A stretch of DNA of 64,000 bases from positions 662,224-726,223 of the forward strand of contig NW_006768810.1 of NCBI RefSeq assembly GCF_000204055.1, given 5' to 3'. This stretch comes from Melampsora larici-populina 98AG31 (Eukaryota; Basidiomycota; Pucciniomycetes; Pucciniales; Melampsoraceae). Both the position numbers and the translations under genes were made by a program. Numbering within the stretch: position 1 is the first letter of the stretch; each line of letters begins with the position of its first letter. The notes under the pieces were generated by a model. It saw only the letters and a program-made list of their open reading frames with translations, was not told where the DNA came from and made no database searches. Shown piece by piece: positions 23,601 through 33,301 of the stretch.

Positions 23601-25211
23601 TCAAAAATGAGGATCTTCTAGCACAGTCGTAACAGCACCAGCTCTCAGCAAACGACCTCCAGCGATGAGGTTTCGGGATAAATCGGGTACATATAAACAA
23701 TCCTTCAGCTTGATGATTTCTCCTTTAGAATTTAATAAGTTTACATTCCCAATTGAGTGGATATCGAGAGTAGCACCTCCTCCGGCGAGATTCAATTTAG
23801 CACCGGGGTCATGATTTTCCATTAATGTAGCGGATTCGAATAAGCTCGCATCATGAAACATGTGATGCGAAGCTCCGGTATCGATCAGAGCGACTGAACC
23901 ACATTTATCTCCAGCACAGGTTACTTGAGGATCGGCCGAGCATGAAAACTTTCCATCAATCTCTACTCGGTAACTAACTTCTTTTTCTTCAAGTTTGAGA
24001 TTTTCAAAAGCCATATCGAGTTCTTCTGAATTTGGGAAATCAGAAAGATTAGAATGATGATTTAATCCTCTGGCTAGATGAGCACCTCGGCCACCGCGAC
24101 CTCTACCACAAAAACCACCACGACCTCCACCACGGCCACCACGTGGATACTTGATCCATTCTCCAGATTCTTGTTTGGATCGTTTCCATGACTCCATTTT
24201 GCTGGCATTGTTAGGGTGATGGTAACATTCCAACTGATCGTGAGGTTTTGTTGGATGGTCCTGACCTAGGCATTTAGTCTTACTGCAAGTTTGCCATCTT
24301 CCAGTCCGGCGGCTTTTACTGGCTTCGGAAGATTCTGCGATACGACTAGACTGTTGCCGATTGGAGGAAAACATTTTTCGAGTTTGGTAGGTTTTCTTCA
24401 ATTCGGTTTCGAGGTTTCGGAATTTGACATGACCTGCGTCTAATAAATCACAGCCTTTTTCAGCCCAGCTTTGGTTGAGTGATCGGACAAATTGGCGAGC
24501 CTGTTCTTCTTCGGACATTTCACCGTTTGAACCTAGGTAAGCGTCAACTTTGGCTCTGAAGATATCGATATATTCTAATAAGTCTTTTGAGGAGGTTTGA
24601 GACAAATCAGTGATTTCGCTTCGTAACATGAGTTTGACCGACTCTGAATTACTGATATGATATTCGCGGATCGTCTTCCACAGTAAAGAAGGCGACGGTA
24701 TCGTAATTTTAATACCGTTCTCAAATTTTGATATCATTGATATAAATCGAGTGGACTGAATAAGATCAATACTAGATAGTAGCCAGTAAAACAAGGCTTT
24801 CTTGGTGGCTGATAAGACTTCGGGGTCCATACCCGTACCTCCAGCATCTTCTGAGTCAAGATAATGGTCATAGGACGTGGCCATTAATCCAAAACGAATC
24901 GCGTCGGACCAGGCAACATAGTTGGATGTTGATAACTTGATGTTGATGGTAATCTTATGTAAGATTGAATTCATTTTGATTGACTGACGTTGAGCGGGCG
25001 TATCGGTGTCAATTGGTGCAGTGGCAGCCATATTAGCGGATGGGACAGTAGTATGCGCTGAATGAGCTGATTCGGATGAATTTGAATTCTCTGATTGATC
25101 TTCTGTCTGAGATCCGGCGTAAGTCTCGTCGGTATCCTCTGAGTATGGAGCTGGGGTGGATGCAGGTGTTGGTAACTGGGAATCGTCAAGTGCTTCTTCT
25201 CTTCCTGACAT
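23601..25211 (-). CDS. Copia polyprotein, Gag and protease part
   Basis: 536 residues from ATG 25211, 53 bases after the 5' LTR. The first third is Ser/Thr/Asp-rich. The middle is a UBN2-like Gag region with SNYVAWSDAIRFGLMA and LLWKTIREYHISNSESVKLM. An unusual Cys/His cluster (CSKTKCLGQDHP...ECYHHP) stands where a CCHC knuckle is expected, and is followed by an RGG-rich stretch. The aspartic protease is shown by ALIDTGASHHMF. The frame ends in UGA after LEDPHF, at the protease-integrase boundary, and continues open in the same frame. Confidence 0.93.
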   Translation of the reverse strand: MSGREEALDDSQLPTPASTPAPYSEDTDETYAGSQTEDQSENSNSSESAHSAHTTVPSANMAATAPIDTDTPAQRQSIKMNSILHKITINIKLSTSNYVAWSDAIRFGLMATSYDHYLDSEDAGGTGMDPEVLSATKKALFYWLLSSIDLIQSTRFISMISKFENGIKITIPSPSLLWKTIREYHISNSESVKLMLRSEITDLSQTSSKDLLEYIDIFRAKVDAYLGSNGEMSEEEQARQFVRSLNQSWAEKGCDLLDAGHVKFRNLETELKKTYQTRKMFSSNRQQSSRIAESSEASKSRRTGRWQTCSKTKCLGQDHPTKPHDQLECYHHPNNASKMESWKRSKQESGEWIKYPRGGRGGGRGGFCGRGRGGRGAHLARGLNHHSNLSDFPNSEELDMAFENLKLEEKEVSYRVEIDGKFSCSADPQVTCAGDKCGSVALIDTGASHHMFHDASLFESATLMENHDPGAKLNLAGGGATLDIHSIGNVNLLNSKGEIIKLKDCLYVPDLSRNLIAGGRLLRAGAVTTVLEDPHF

Positions 25212-25247
25212 GGATTTGCGTTTCGAATGAAATAACTAAGAGCTGAA

Positions 25248-25264
25248 CCAAGCTCTCGCTACCA
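25248..25264 (-). other. Primer binding site of the Copia element
   Basis: On the minus strand TGGTAGCGAGAGC follows the 5' LTR with no spacer. The start TGGTAGCG resembles the complement of the 3' end of initiator methionine tRNA, the common Copia primer. Confidence 0.6.
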
Positions 25265-26127
25265 TGAAAAGCGACAAATCTCCTTTGTCGAGATACCTGA
25301 ATTCCCGTGACAGTTTCTAGAAGTGAGTCTCAATCACTTCTCGTCACAATACCTGAAACACTAACCTGAATTCCCGTGACAGTTTCTAGAAGTGAGTCTC
25401 AATCACTTCTCGTCACAATACCTGAAACACTAACCTATAAGGTTTGTTCAGGTCACAATATAAAATAAGGAAAAGGGTCGACGCGATGAGTTCAGTAAGA
25501 TTCTTTTCCTTTCCGTAAGAAGACGGATCAATTTCACCTGAATTCCCGTGACAGTTTCTAGAAGTGAGTCTCAATCACTTCTCGTCACAATACCTGAAAC
25601 ACTAACCTATATAGAACAAAAGATAGAAATAGACAAGTACAAAAAGGACACTACTTGTTAGATGAAGAGAATAGAAAGAATAGACCAGTTGACTATGTAT
25701 CTGACCTATAAGGTTTGTTCAGGTCACAATATAAAATAAGGAAAAGGGTCGACGCGATGAGTTCAGTAAGATCTAGCGTCGACAATGATTCAGATGAAAA
25801 AGAAAAAGATAACATCACAGTATGATAATTAGTAACAGTCATATTGAAGATCAAACTAATGGAGAGTAGAGACTATTGATGATAATGTAGTGAAGGGGTT
25901 GAACTTACTCTTTTCCTTTCCGTAAGAAGACGGATAAAGGAAAAGAGTATTAGCGCGAAAAGGGGGAGGCGCAATTTAAATAGGGATCATTTAAGTTTGA
26001 GTCTGACATCTTAAGTTTGAATAAAACTACTGTATTTTAGTATGTAAAGTGATTTGATACTTAGAGTCTTATTCACCTTTCACCACGGCTGAAACCTAGG
26101 TACGAGAGACTGAGGTGTCTCTCAACA
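25265..26127 (-). repeat. Copia 5' LTR
   Basis: 863 bases, by eye identical to 19666-20528, with the same three hairpin units. Being identical implies a recent insertion. Confidence 0.95.
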
Positions 26128-26132
26128 TCAGA
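26128..26132. repeat. Target duplication TCAGA, right copy
   Basis: Matches 19661-19665. Confidence 0.9.
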
Positions 26133-26992
26133 TAAGTACCCCATCTCGGTTTTTTCAAGTCGTGCTTGTTGTTCTAAGTCTTCCAAAATACCTTGCCCAG
26201 TTCCACTTCGGAAGTCTTGAGCAATGGTGAAAGTCGATTGAAGGGTTCGGATCTAAATTAAATTCACAGATGCATACTTTAGTCAGCACCTTCAAAGTCG
26301 AGAGGATGTGCAAATACTGACCTGTGTCTCTACACCTTTCCCATCTCGACCTGGTAAACCTTGTTCGGCCAAGTACTCAGCAACTTTTTCCCCAACATCC
26401 TTTTTGCTGTAAATTGTTCGCGTATCCATATCCATCTCTCCCTTCCACCAATCATATTGTGTACCAGTCGTAGTTGCGGTTCCCAACCACTCGATTATTA
26501 GAACAATAGCGCTTTTCCCCTCAGAATTAAGTTCAGTTCTCCATGAAGTGTTTTTCTTTTCTTCATTTGATTCTTGAGGGTTTTTTTTTTGGTCTCTGAC
26601 CTTGTTGTTGAATCTGAGGTCTTCCTCCTTGTGTATTTACGTTTTTTCTTTGGTGCATCTGAACTGGGCTCTTTTTGAGTCGAAGTACCCGGAGTAACCG
26701 GAGCCATAGTGATTGAAGGTGAGTTACTGATCGGAAATTGTTGGGTGAGACTATTAGATCGTGATAAATTCCAGCTAGTAGCATTCACTGAAGGTGGGAT
26801 GATTGCGAGCTGAAGAGCTTGCCCAGTGATTTGACTTGGGCTTTGACCCCAGTTGACCGGCGATATGATCTGCAGGGGGGTGGTGGTGGTGCTTGAATCA
26901 GAAACGTGGGGCGATAGGACTTGAAGGTTTGGATCGAGGTGTATGGGAGTTAAGTAGGATTGACTTGCAGGGGGTGGGGGTGATTCAGGCAT
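26133..26992 (-). pseudogene. Harbinger accessory protein, N-terminal half
   Basis: ATG at 26992 starts MPESPPPPASQSYL, a Pro/Ser/Thr-rich region, then a basic stretch KKKRKYTRRK. A run of ten A (26581-26590, minus strand) breaks the frame: one more A would join ETKKK to a second frame reading SNEEKKNTSWRTELNSEG and IIEWLGTATTTGTQYDWWKG. An intron (about 26265-26329) follows ETQ, then IRTLQSTFTIAQDF up to GYLS at the Copia junction. The tryptophan-containing domain resembles the Myb/SANT-like DNA-binding part of Harbinger accessory proteins. The A-run shift may be real decay or a homopolymer error. Confidence 0.65.
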
Positions 26993-27084
26993 GGCTGTAC
27001 AACTGATGCTCCTCTGGGAAACGGAAACTGAAATAAGTTTGGTGGCCTCAGCAACGAGGCTTTGTTAAGTCAGCATATGTAAGT

Positions 27085-27165
27085 CTTAAGTATGCAGATT
27101 TGGTGCAAGTTCCGTGCAAGATGTTACAAGAAGTTGCACAGAACTTGCACAGAACTTGCATAATT
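27085..27165. repeat. Right subterminal GTGCAAG/CTTGCAC array of the Harbinger element
   Basis: Two GTGCAAG words followed by several TTGCAC words, in mirror arrangement to the left end array. Confidence 0.65.
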
Positions 27166-27315
27166 TCTTCTCGAAGTTTGACCACCATATATGATGAGTT
27201 TTTCTGGGGAATCTGATTTATGAATTCAATTAATCTGTGGACTTTGTGACCTTTTGTTTTCATTACAATATAACAACTTTCTTTGATTCCAAGAATCTCA
27301 AAACACAAACAAGAA

Positions 27316-27568
27316 AGGGTGTTCAAACCTGTGCAAGAAATGTGCAAGACCGACGTGCAAGATCCGTGCAAGATCCGTGCAAGATTTTTTGCACTAATCT
27401 TGCACAGTAATTTTTTTGACAACCCGAGTTATTGTGTTCCAAACCGTGCAAAAACCGTGCGAGACCGACTCTTGCAAGTTTTGTGCAAGATCCGTGCAAG
27501 TTCTATTCATATCTTGCACAGAACTTGCACAAAACTTGCATGAATTGATTTTGAGGTTTGAACACCCT
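27316..27568. mobile_element. Harbinger-derived MITE
   Basis: 253 bases with perfect 15-base ends AGGGTGTTCAAACCT and AGGTTTGAACACCCT. Inside are the same GTGCAAG/CTTGCAC arrays as in the adjacent Harbinger element, including the same order TGTGCAAGA, GACCGACGTGCAAG, ATCCGTGCAAG. Probably mobilised by a Harbinger transposase of this family. Confidence 0.8.
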
Positions 27569-28239
27569 AATTGTATGTAAATTTTGTCAACAGATACAAC
27601 TGACCCAAACATCGCCTGAGTAATCATCGTGCAAAGTCAGTTCACTTGCTAAACACATCTGGAGGATGTGGATTATAAATATCGTTGCAGATGAGAAAAG
27701 AAGAGTATGGTGAACAATGACCTAGTACTACAACCACAGTTACCCACAACAGTTGCACAAGATTTTGAACATCATCATACTTGATTGCTATTGAATACCT
27801 GACTCACCAATTCTTGTGTTCAGAGTTTGTTGGCTTTGGAATGCGAATATTTTCTGATCTCATCGAATAGCAAATTTTTCCACTGTTGAAGGCTTTCTGT
27901 ACTCAAAATTTCAAAAATGAAACTTAGAGAAAGAATCACTCTGAATAATTTGTATTAAAGACCAACTAAGATAACAAATGACGAAAGTAGATTGATCAAG
28001 TGTCCTCTGTTTCTATATGAGTAAGACTTCGAAACAAAGCATCAATGAGATGTCAAAAGAAAATAACACAGGTCAATCACTTCACAGAAATCGTACAGAA
28101 ATTATACAAGCTCTACAAAAGATACTCAAGAAAAATTAGGATGCAAGAAGAGAGGCGGGATGATACTGTGACCGACTAGAATATTCGGCCCTAATGTCAA
28201 AGGTTGACAATTTGAGGTGAAAGTAGCTTTGCACTCGAT
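27569..28239. other. Intergenic, 3' side of the DPBB gene
   Basis: No gene recognised. The part next to 28240 should hold the 3' UTR of the minus-strand gene. Confidence 0.5.
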
Positions 28240-29478
28240 CTATAAGACCCGAGGCCCATAGAGCTTGTTGCTCCACTTCTTAGGTGGAGCTACCTTACGC
28301 ATTGCCAATCCTGACACGATACCAACATCGAGGTTAAAAAGACGTGTAAAGGCAGCTTTGCTGAGATCGGCATGTGAGACCCCTGGTTTACATCCTCCAC
28401 AAAGATCAACAACTAAAAGAATTGAAGGTCAGTTTTGATGTCACCCTTACTTGCACACCTTCGAACCAAATCTAATTCTGCTTACCTCGTGCGATCACTG
28501 ACTTGCCTTTCCGACGACCGTCATTAGCAATTATTGAGATCTCTAAGAATTCCCCGCATGCCGGTCGTTTATCCCATTTTTGAGTGACCGCAATGACTAA
28601 CGATTCATCAGTCGGAGCCCATTTTGCTAGAGACAAAATGGCGAAGATCAACTCAATTGTTAAAAGGTGGTTGCATGGGAGTAAGGAGAAGAAAAGCTTG
28701 CTTACATTTATGTCCGCAATAGGGATTGAGCAGATCGTGACCAGTATACCAAGTGATAGTGGCTACAAGAAGAAGGGACGAGAATGAGCCTCAGAATTTG
28801 AAGTAGTTGGCATTACGATCAAGTGGCTAGACTCTGGGACTGACTTGGAATTGTGGCACCTTTCATAACGTCCTTGATCTCTTTCGAAGCCTTGGTAAAT
28901 GAATTCACAAGGTTCTTTGCTGCGTCTTGGGCATGTGACTTGTGACGTTTTGTGAGAGTTGCTTTGCGAACCATTCGACGTTGATCAGGTCCAGAGTTTT
29001 TCTTGACGCTGCGGCGGGAAGAATATATCATGTTGGGTTCACGAGTGACGGCTAATTCAACCTCATCAGGGCCGTTGGCATCGGCACGGCGAATCAGGCG
29101 GACATCACCAATCCTTTTAGCAATATCTCGAGAGCCTGTGAGAGAGCGCCGGCGCCAAGGCATGTCTTCTAATAAATCCACGAGTGCTTCATCCCAAGAC
29201 ACAAAGGGAGAACCTCCGCTAGAAAGTGTAGGTGAAAAGAGAGATCCCGCGGTGTCATCTTCTTGCGGTACTTCAATGAGAGGAGGGCCGTGTGATACAG
29301 TAGGTGAGGTGGAATGTGATATCATGAGACCATATGAGGAAATCGGAATCCACATAACAGCTTCATCTGATGAACTTCCAAGCGCTTCGACTGAGAAACC
29401 TATTTTATGGCCAGTTTTTGCGTAAACTGATCCGAGGTTGTGCAATGCGAATAAAACTACTGGAACTGTGAGAAACAT
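28240..29478 (-). CDS. Secreted double-psi-beta-barrel (expansin/barwin-like) protein with long basic pro-region
   Basis: Four exons on the minus strand: 29478-28845, 28762-28706, 28626-28486 and 28412-28240, together 334 residues; all introns are GT-AG and in phase. MFLTVPVVLFALHNLGSVYA is a good signal peptide. Residues about 20-210 are unlike known domains and carry several dibasic sites (WRRR, AKR, IRR, SRR, LTKR), candidates for Kex2 cleavage. From about residue 212 the text is ITWYTGHDLLNPYCG, LVIAVTQKWDKRPACGEF, ARVVDLCGGC and ADLSKAAFTRLFNLDVGI, the typical order of RlpA-like DPBB proteins, with paired cysteines. Such proteins often act in cell walls or as fungal effectors; activity here is not proven. 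The first donor reads GTCAGT. Confidence 0.85.
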
Positions 29479-30261
29479 TTTGAAAAATAAAACTTCACGA
29501 AAAGCCGAAGAGGCTGAAGTCTAAAAAGGTGAAATGAAGGGAGATGTGTTTTGAAAATCAGATGATGGTATCTTAGTTGTAGGCTTGAAAGTTCTCGAGT
29601 GAATTTAGCTGCCGAAGATTCAAGTTTGAGATGAACAAAAGAGTCAACTGAAGACAAATATGAAAGAAAGTGAATGAAAATGGGCAATCATGGTTAGCTG
29701 TGATCGAAGGGCGGGACTTATAAGGGCACTTCCAAGGGACGGATGGAAACCGTTTGGTAATGAATTCGGCAATGGACTGCTAATCATAAGATTTGACCTC
29801 ATCTGCCAAGAGTTGATAGAGATCTCTAAACAATAGAGAATGTGACATTTGCGAGTTGACCGTTTCGTTAAGCGCCCAGATATCAAATCGACTATAGACC
29901 CAAACTATCATCCGATTACTGACAAAGCTTCCGAATCCTGGATAGTGATGAATTCGAGCAGGTAACGGGATACCATTACTACATAGACCCGATCTCACTA
30001 TCAGTTTATCCTGACGAATGCCAACGAGACATGATGATGGTACTGGAGACGATATCAACTTCAGTGTGTGATAAAGTTGGTGATAGAATTTTTGTGCAAA
30101 TCATGAGTCTATGTGTATGCGTACAAATCAATCGACATCTTGACGTTCATGCCGCGGTCTGCACGCCTCAGCTTATCCCAGCGAAGACTTCATCCCTAAC
30201 TGTTTAACCAGGACCAAGCCACCGAGAACATTCATCACCGATCAAGGAATCTTCAAGGTCA
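29479..30261. other. Spacer between divergent-looking minus genes, holds DPBB promoter
   Basis: A TTATAAG word at 29717-29723 (minus strand CTTATAA) could be the TATA box of the 28240-29478 gene. Other short frames here have no family signal. Confidence 0.4.
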
Positions 30262-30653
30262 TCACCAAGAGCGATTCATCTGTAGAAAATTCCAAGTAAA
30301 TTGTCTGATAAGCTTTAAACGAAGGAAGGGATCCATGACCGACTAACCACTTGCTGTGCACACGCTTTGAAAGCCATAAATTCCGCTTTGCACATATCCT
30401 TCTCCACTTCTTTGTATCTTGCATTGACACAATCACCGTACCGCTTGGCCTAAAAAGTTAGATATCATACAAATTCGATAATTGGTCAATAGCATGCAAC
30501 ATGCTTCAGCCTAGAGACCTTACAAAAACGCACTGATTCTTTACATTCATTGGATACCAGCCGAGAAAACTGTGCTAATGGCTGCTGTCTGGTGGCAGCG
30601 GAAGTACAGGTGGCCGCCGAAGCTTGGGTTGCGACACGGGTTGACTTCATCAT
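30262..30653 (-). CDS. Twin-CX9C mitochondrial protein, NDUFAF8-like
   Basis: Three short exons on the minus strand: 30653-30534, 30449-30348 and 30279-30262, giving 79 residues. The first donor is GTGCGT, the second GTTAGT. Cys37 and Cys47, then Cys60 and Cys70, form two CX9C pairs: CKESAKRYGDC and CKAEFMAFKAC. The layout with AKRYGDC and CKAEFMAFKAC resembles NDUFAF8 (C17orf89), a complex I assembly factor of the mitochondrial intermembrane space or matrix. Twin-CX9C proteins fold by disulfide relay. The last exon could instead be a readthrough of the second donor ending SRSWIPSFV. Two ATGs are adjacent at the start; the outer was taken. The NDUFAF8 link is inferred from pattern. Confidence 0.75.
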
Positions 30654-31212
30654 TCGGAGGTGTTGTCGTCAATTCCAGCCTCGTATGGTATCATCCAAGA
30701 TTGGACCAAGAATGCAAGACTGGAGAGGCAAGCGTCACAGCGTCAAAAGTCCGACTCCCGAAGACAAAAGGGTGTGGAGACGGGACGGGGCAGGCCCACC
30801 ATCTCGCAGTACCGCGGTCCAGGGCACGGCATCATGTCCTCATACGTCTACTCTGTGCACTACATGGATCTATTTGTGCTTAGACAGCGGTTGTTCTTAA
30901 ATGCCATCTGATTCAAAATTCAAATGAGTCCGCTGAGGCACTCACTTGAAGTTTGACAAGCTTTTCTAAAACGAGTGTGCTTTATATCAGACAAAGTTAA
31001 AAGAAGTGGGTGTGCACATAGCACAAGAAGAGTATCATTTGGTCAGGAGCTTTGAGCGATAACTAGATTTGATGAAGTATCCTTCCATGTATAGGAGTCC
31101 TATTTTCGAAACCCATAACTCATATAGCTTCATCATATATATTTATAAGATACAACAGAAGCTCTTAAATTAAAAAACTACAACACAAAGCCGTTTTCTG
31201 ATGATAGTTTCT
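30654..31212. other. Spacer between the CX9C gene and the hAT element
   Basis: The plus-strand frames at 30550-30911 are antisense to, or upstream of, the CX9C gene and carry no family signal. The hAT left terminus may lie here but was not found. Confidence 0.4.
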
Positions 31213-33301
31213 TCAGATATGAATATCACCATTTTTAATCCAGCTCTTCAAACAACTAAAAGCTTCTACATCTTCTGCCGGTAAATCCTGTTCCAAAACT
31301 GCCAAGACGCTTCTTCTGTTGATTCCTTCACGAGATGATGATGCAGTACTAGCTTGAACGGTAAGATAAGACTGAGCCATACGTGAAAGACTTGGAAAGT
31401 TTTCAGCTTTATGTTTCCAAAACTCAAGTGGATCACAAGATTCTTCTGCTAATTCGGCGTTGAAATAGGCTGCGATCTCTGCATCAAATCCGGGAAATCT
31501 TTTCCGCCTCTTTGAGAACCGAGGACCATTGTCATCATCGCTAGAATGTCCGTCTTCTTCTCCGTTATTGTGATTATTGCCGAGGTTATATTGATCAAAA
31601 AGTTTGGCATGGTCATTGAATATTTCCTTGACTTCGTCGACTATTGAGCCACGCAGAGAGTGTGCTTGATCCGGAACGCATGTGAGCTTGATTCGAGGGT
31701 CAAGAACTGGACCACATATATACACTGGCTTTTGAATGGCCTTTCTTTGATAATTATCGAGGATCAATTGCATTTGGAGAGTCGAGATGAGCAACTCGGG
31801 ATTGGAGTTGTCTGTCAAAAACTATCGACGCAAGACGAAAATCAGGGTCTAATGGTTCAACAGAGCCTTTACCAAAGGAAGCATCACTCACTCTTTTGGT
31901 TCTTTTGAGCAGCCACTCGTAAGTAGGCACCGCCCCCAAGAGCGTACAACGAGAAGTTGACATGAGATCTTTCGTAAGTCGTTCGAGTGGTTTCAAGATA
32001 CGCATGAGATTAGCCACTTTGTCCCATTCATTCGGATTGATTTGTAACTTTGAAAATTCGGCATCTTGCATGCAGGCCATGTTGATGGCATCGCGTAACT
32101 TCATCGCTTGTTCGAGCATATAGTACGTAGCATGCCAAACTGGACTATAATCACAAAAGACTTCGAGGGGATCACCTTCGACGAGAAGACTAGCGGTCTC
32201 AAGAAACTTTTCTTTCACTTCAGGCGACGCCTTGAGTCGACCAGCCAGGCTATATAGGCGTCCGATGATAGTCTGATGATTAGCCATGTGACTGAGATCA
32301 ACAGCGATACTGGACATCCCTTGATCAGCTTTGGCACTAGCTTTATCGTCCTCCTGGAATTGTGTCAAGATAACTTGACCTGCGGCGTCAATTGCGTGAG
32401 TCATGCATCCAATCAGATGATGAGTTGGATGAAATCGGTTGACAAGCTTGTTGAGGGCACCACCACTAAGAGCTGCTTCAGAGATATTATCGGCAGTGAT
32501 ACACATGATCTTGTCTTGGATACCATATGCTAACAGTGCGCGATGAACAGCTTCTGCTACATTATCCTCGTTGTGTGGACCGTCGAGTCGAACAAATGCG
32601 ATCAATAGACTTTGAAGAGACCAATCATTATCGATCCAATGGGCAACAAGTTCAAGCATGGGATGGCCCGCCGGAGAAGTCCAAGCGTCGCAGGTCAGAT
32701 TGATAAATGCGTCAAGACCCGCGAATCGAAGCGCAAGGGTAGCCCTAGCCGTTTGAAGTTGGTTGAGAACGTGTTCTCGCATCGCCTCAGGCTTTGCTAT
32801 TAAGTTCTTGGCGGCTGGATTACATGCTTCGAGAAGGGCCACGAAGGTTTGATCCTCAAGGGAAGAATAATTGACGCCGCAGCTTACTATAAAATTACCC
32901 ACGGCTGATAGTAAGTGCGACTCGTCGACTTTTTCAAAACTACGAGGTAATTTGCGTCGAGGTGTCGATTTGATTGATGGTTTAACATCTTTATTGTCTT
33001 CGTCATTGCCATTGGTTGGAATTACTGGAATAGATGAACTGTGCTGGGAATTGGGTTTCGCCATATTGTGCTTTCTTTGTAGGTGATTGATCATACTTTT
33101 CGTACTTCCACTCCTATCGACTGCCAGTTCCTTTAAACATAAACCTTCTCCTTCGAATTTGTTCGCATGACAGACGTTGTATGCTTTACCATCGCGTTCT
33201 GAGGTCTTGAAATAAGTCCATACCCAACTTGTACCAACTTTCGAATTTGACTTCATCTTTGACTTTCCTAATCGAACAAATGTAAGATTGGCTCTTATCA
33301 A
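31213..33301 (-). pseudogene. hAT-family transposase with one frameshift
   Basis: Two minus-strand frames, 33301-31754 and 31818-31213, together cover a full hAT transposase of about 690 residues. The N terminus has a BED-type zinc finger (SWVWTYFK, VCHANKFEGEGLC, HLQRKH). The core has DAWTSPAGHPMLELVAHW, CITADNISEAAL, CMTHAIDAAGQ and WHATYYMLEQAMKL. The C terminus has the hAT dimerisation region (CDPLEFWKHKAENFPSLSRM). The frames switch at a run of five A on the plus strand (31817-31821); removing one restores a continuous reading from LASIV to LTDNSNPELL. Apart from that there is no stop, so it is either recently broken or affected by a homopolymer error. Terminal repeats were not found. 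Confidence 0.85.

Larger units (their letters stand above)
19666..26127 (-). mobile_element. Full-length Ty1/Copia LTR retrotransposon
   Basis: 6462 bases, transcribed on the minus strand. The two 863-base LTRs start TGTTGAGAG and end CTTTTCA in sense orientation; no difference between them was found by eye. A primer binding site follows the 5' LTR, a purine tract precedes the 3' LTR, and a 5-base target duplication (TCAGA) flanks the element. Domain order Gag, protease, integrase, reverse transcriptase, RNase H is that of Copia. It lies inside the Harbinger accessory gene. The polyprotein frame is broken once by UGA. Confidence 0.95.
16479..27186. mobile_element. PIF/Harbinger DNA transposon, interrupted by a Copia element
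   Basis: The left end starts GGTGGTCAAAC and the right end is GTTTGACCACC. Just inside each end are arrays of GTGCAAG/CTTGCAC words, a subterminal repeat typical of transposase-binding regions. Inside are two divergent genes: the DDE transposase (16615-18235, plus) and an AT-hook accessory protein (minus, split). Removing the 6462-base Copia insert and one target duplication leaves about 4.24 kb. The target duplication of the Harbinger itself is not clear: TTA lies left and TAT right of the nearest alignment. Confidence 0.8.

Noticed and set aside
27048..27627. Several open frames on both strands reading CARILHGSCTS-like text
   Set aside because: They are translations of the GTGCAAG/CTTGCAC arrays of the Harbinger end and MITE, not genes.
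28584..28787. 67-residue plus-strand frame
   Set aside because: It is antisense to exons 2-3 of the DPBB gene.
29644..30058. Two overlapping minus-strand frames of 80-92 residues upstream of the DPBB gene
   Set aside because: No family features; the region is better explained as promoter.
30550..30911. Three plus-strand frames upstream of the CX9C gene
   Set aside because: They overlap each other and the antisense of a better supported gene.
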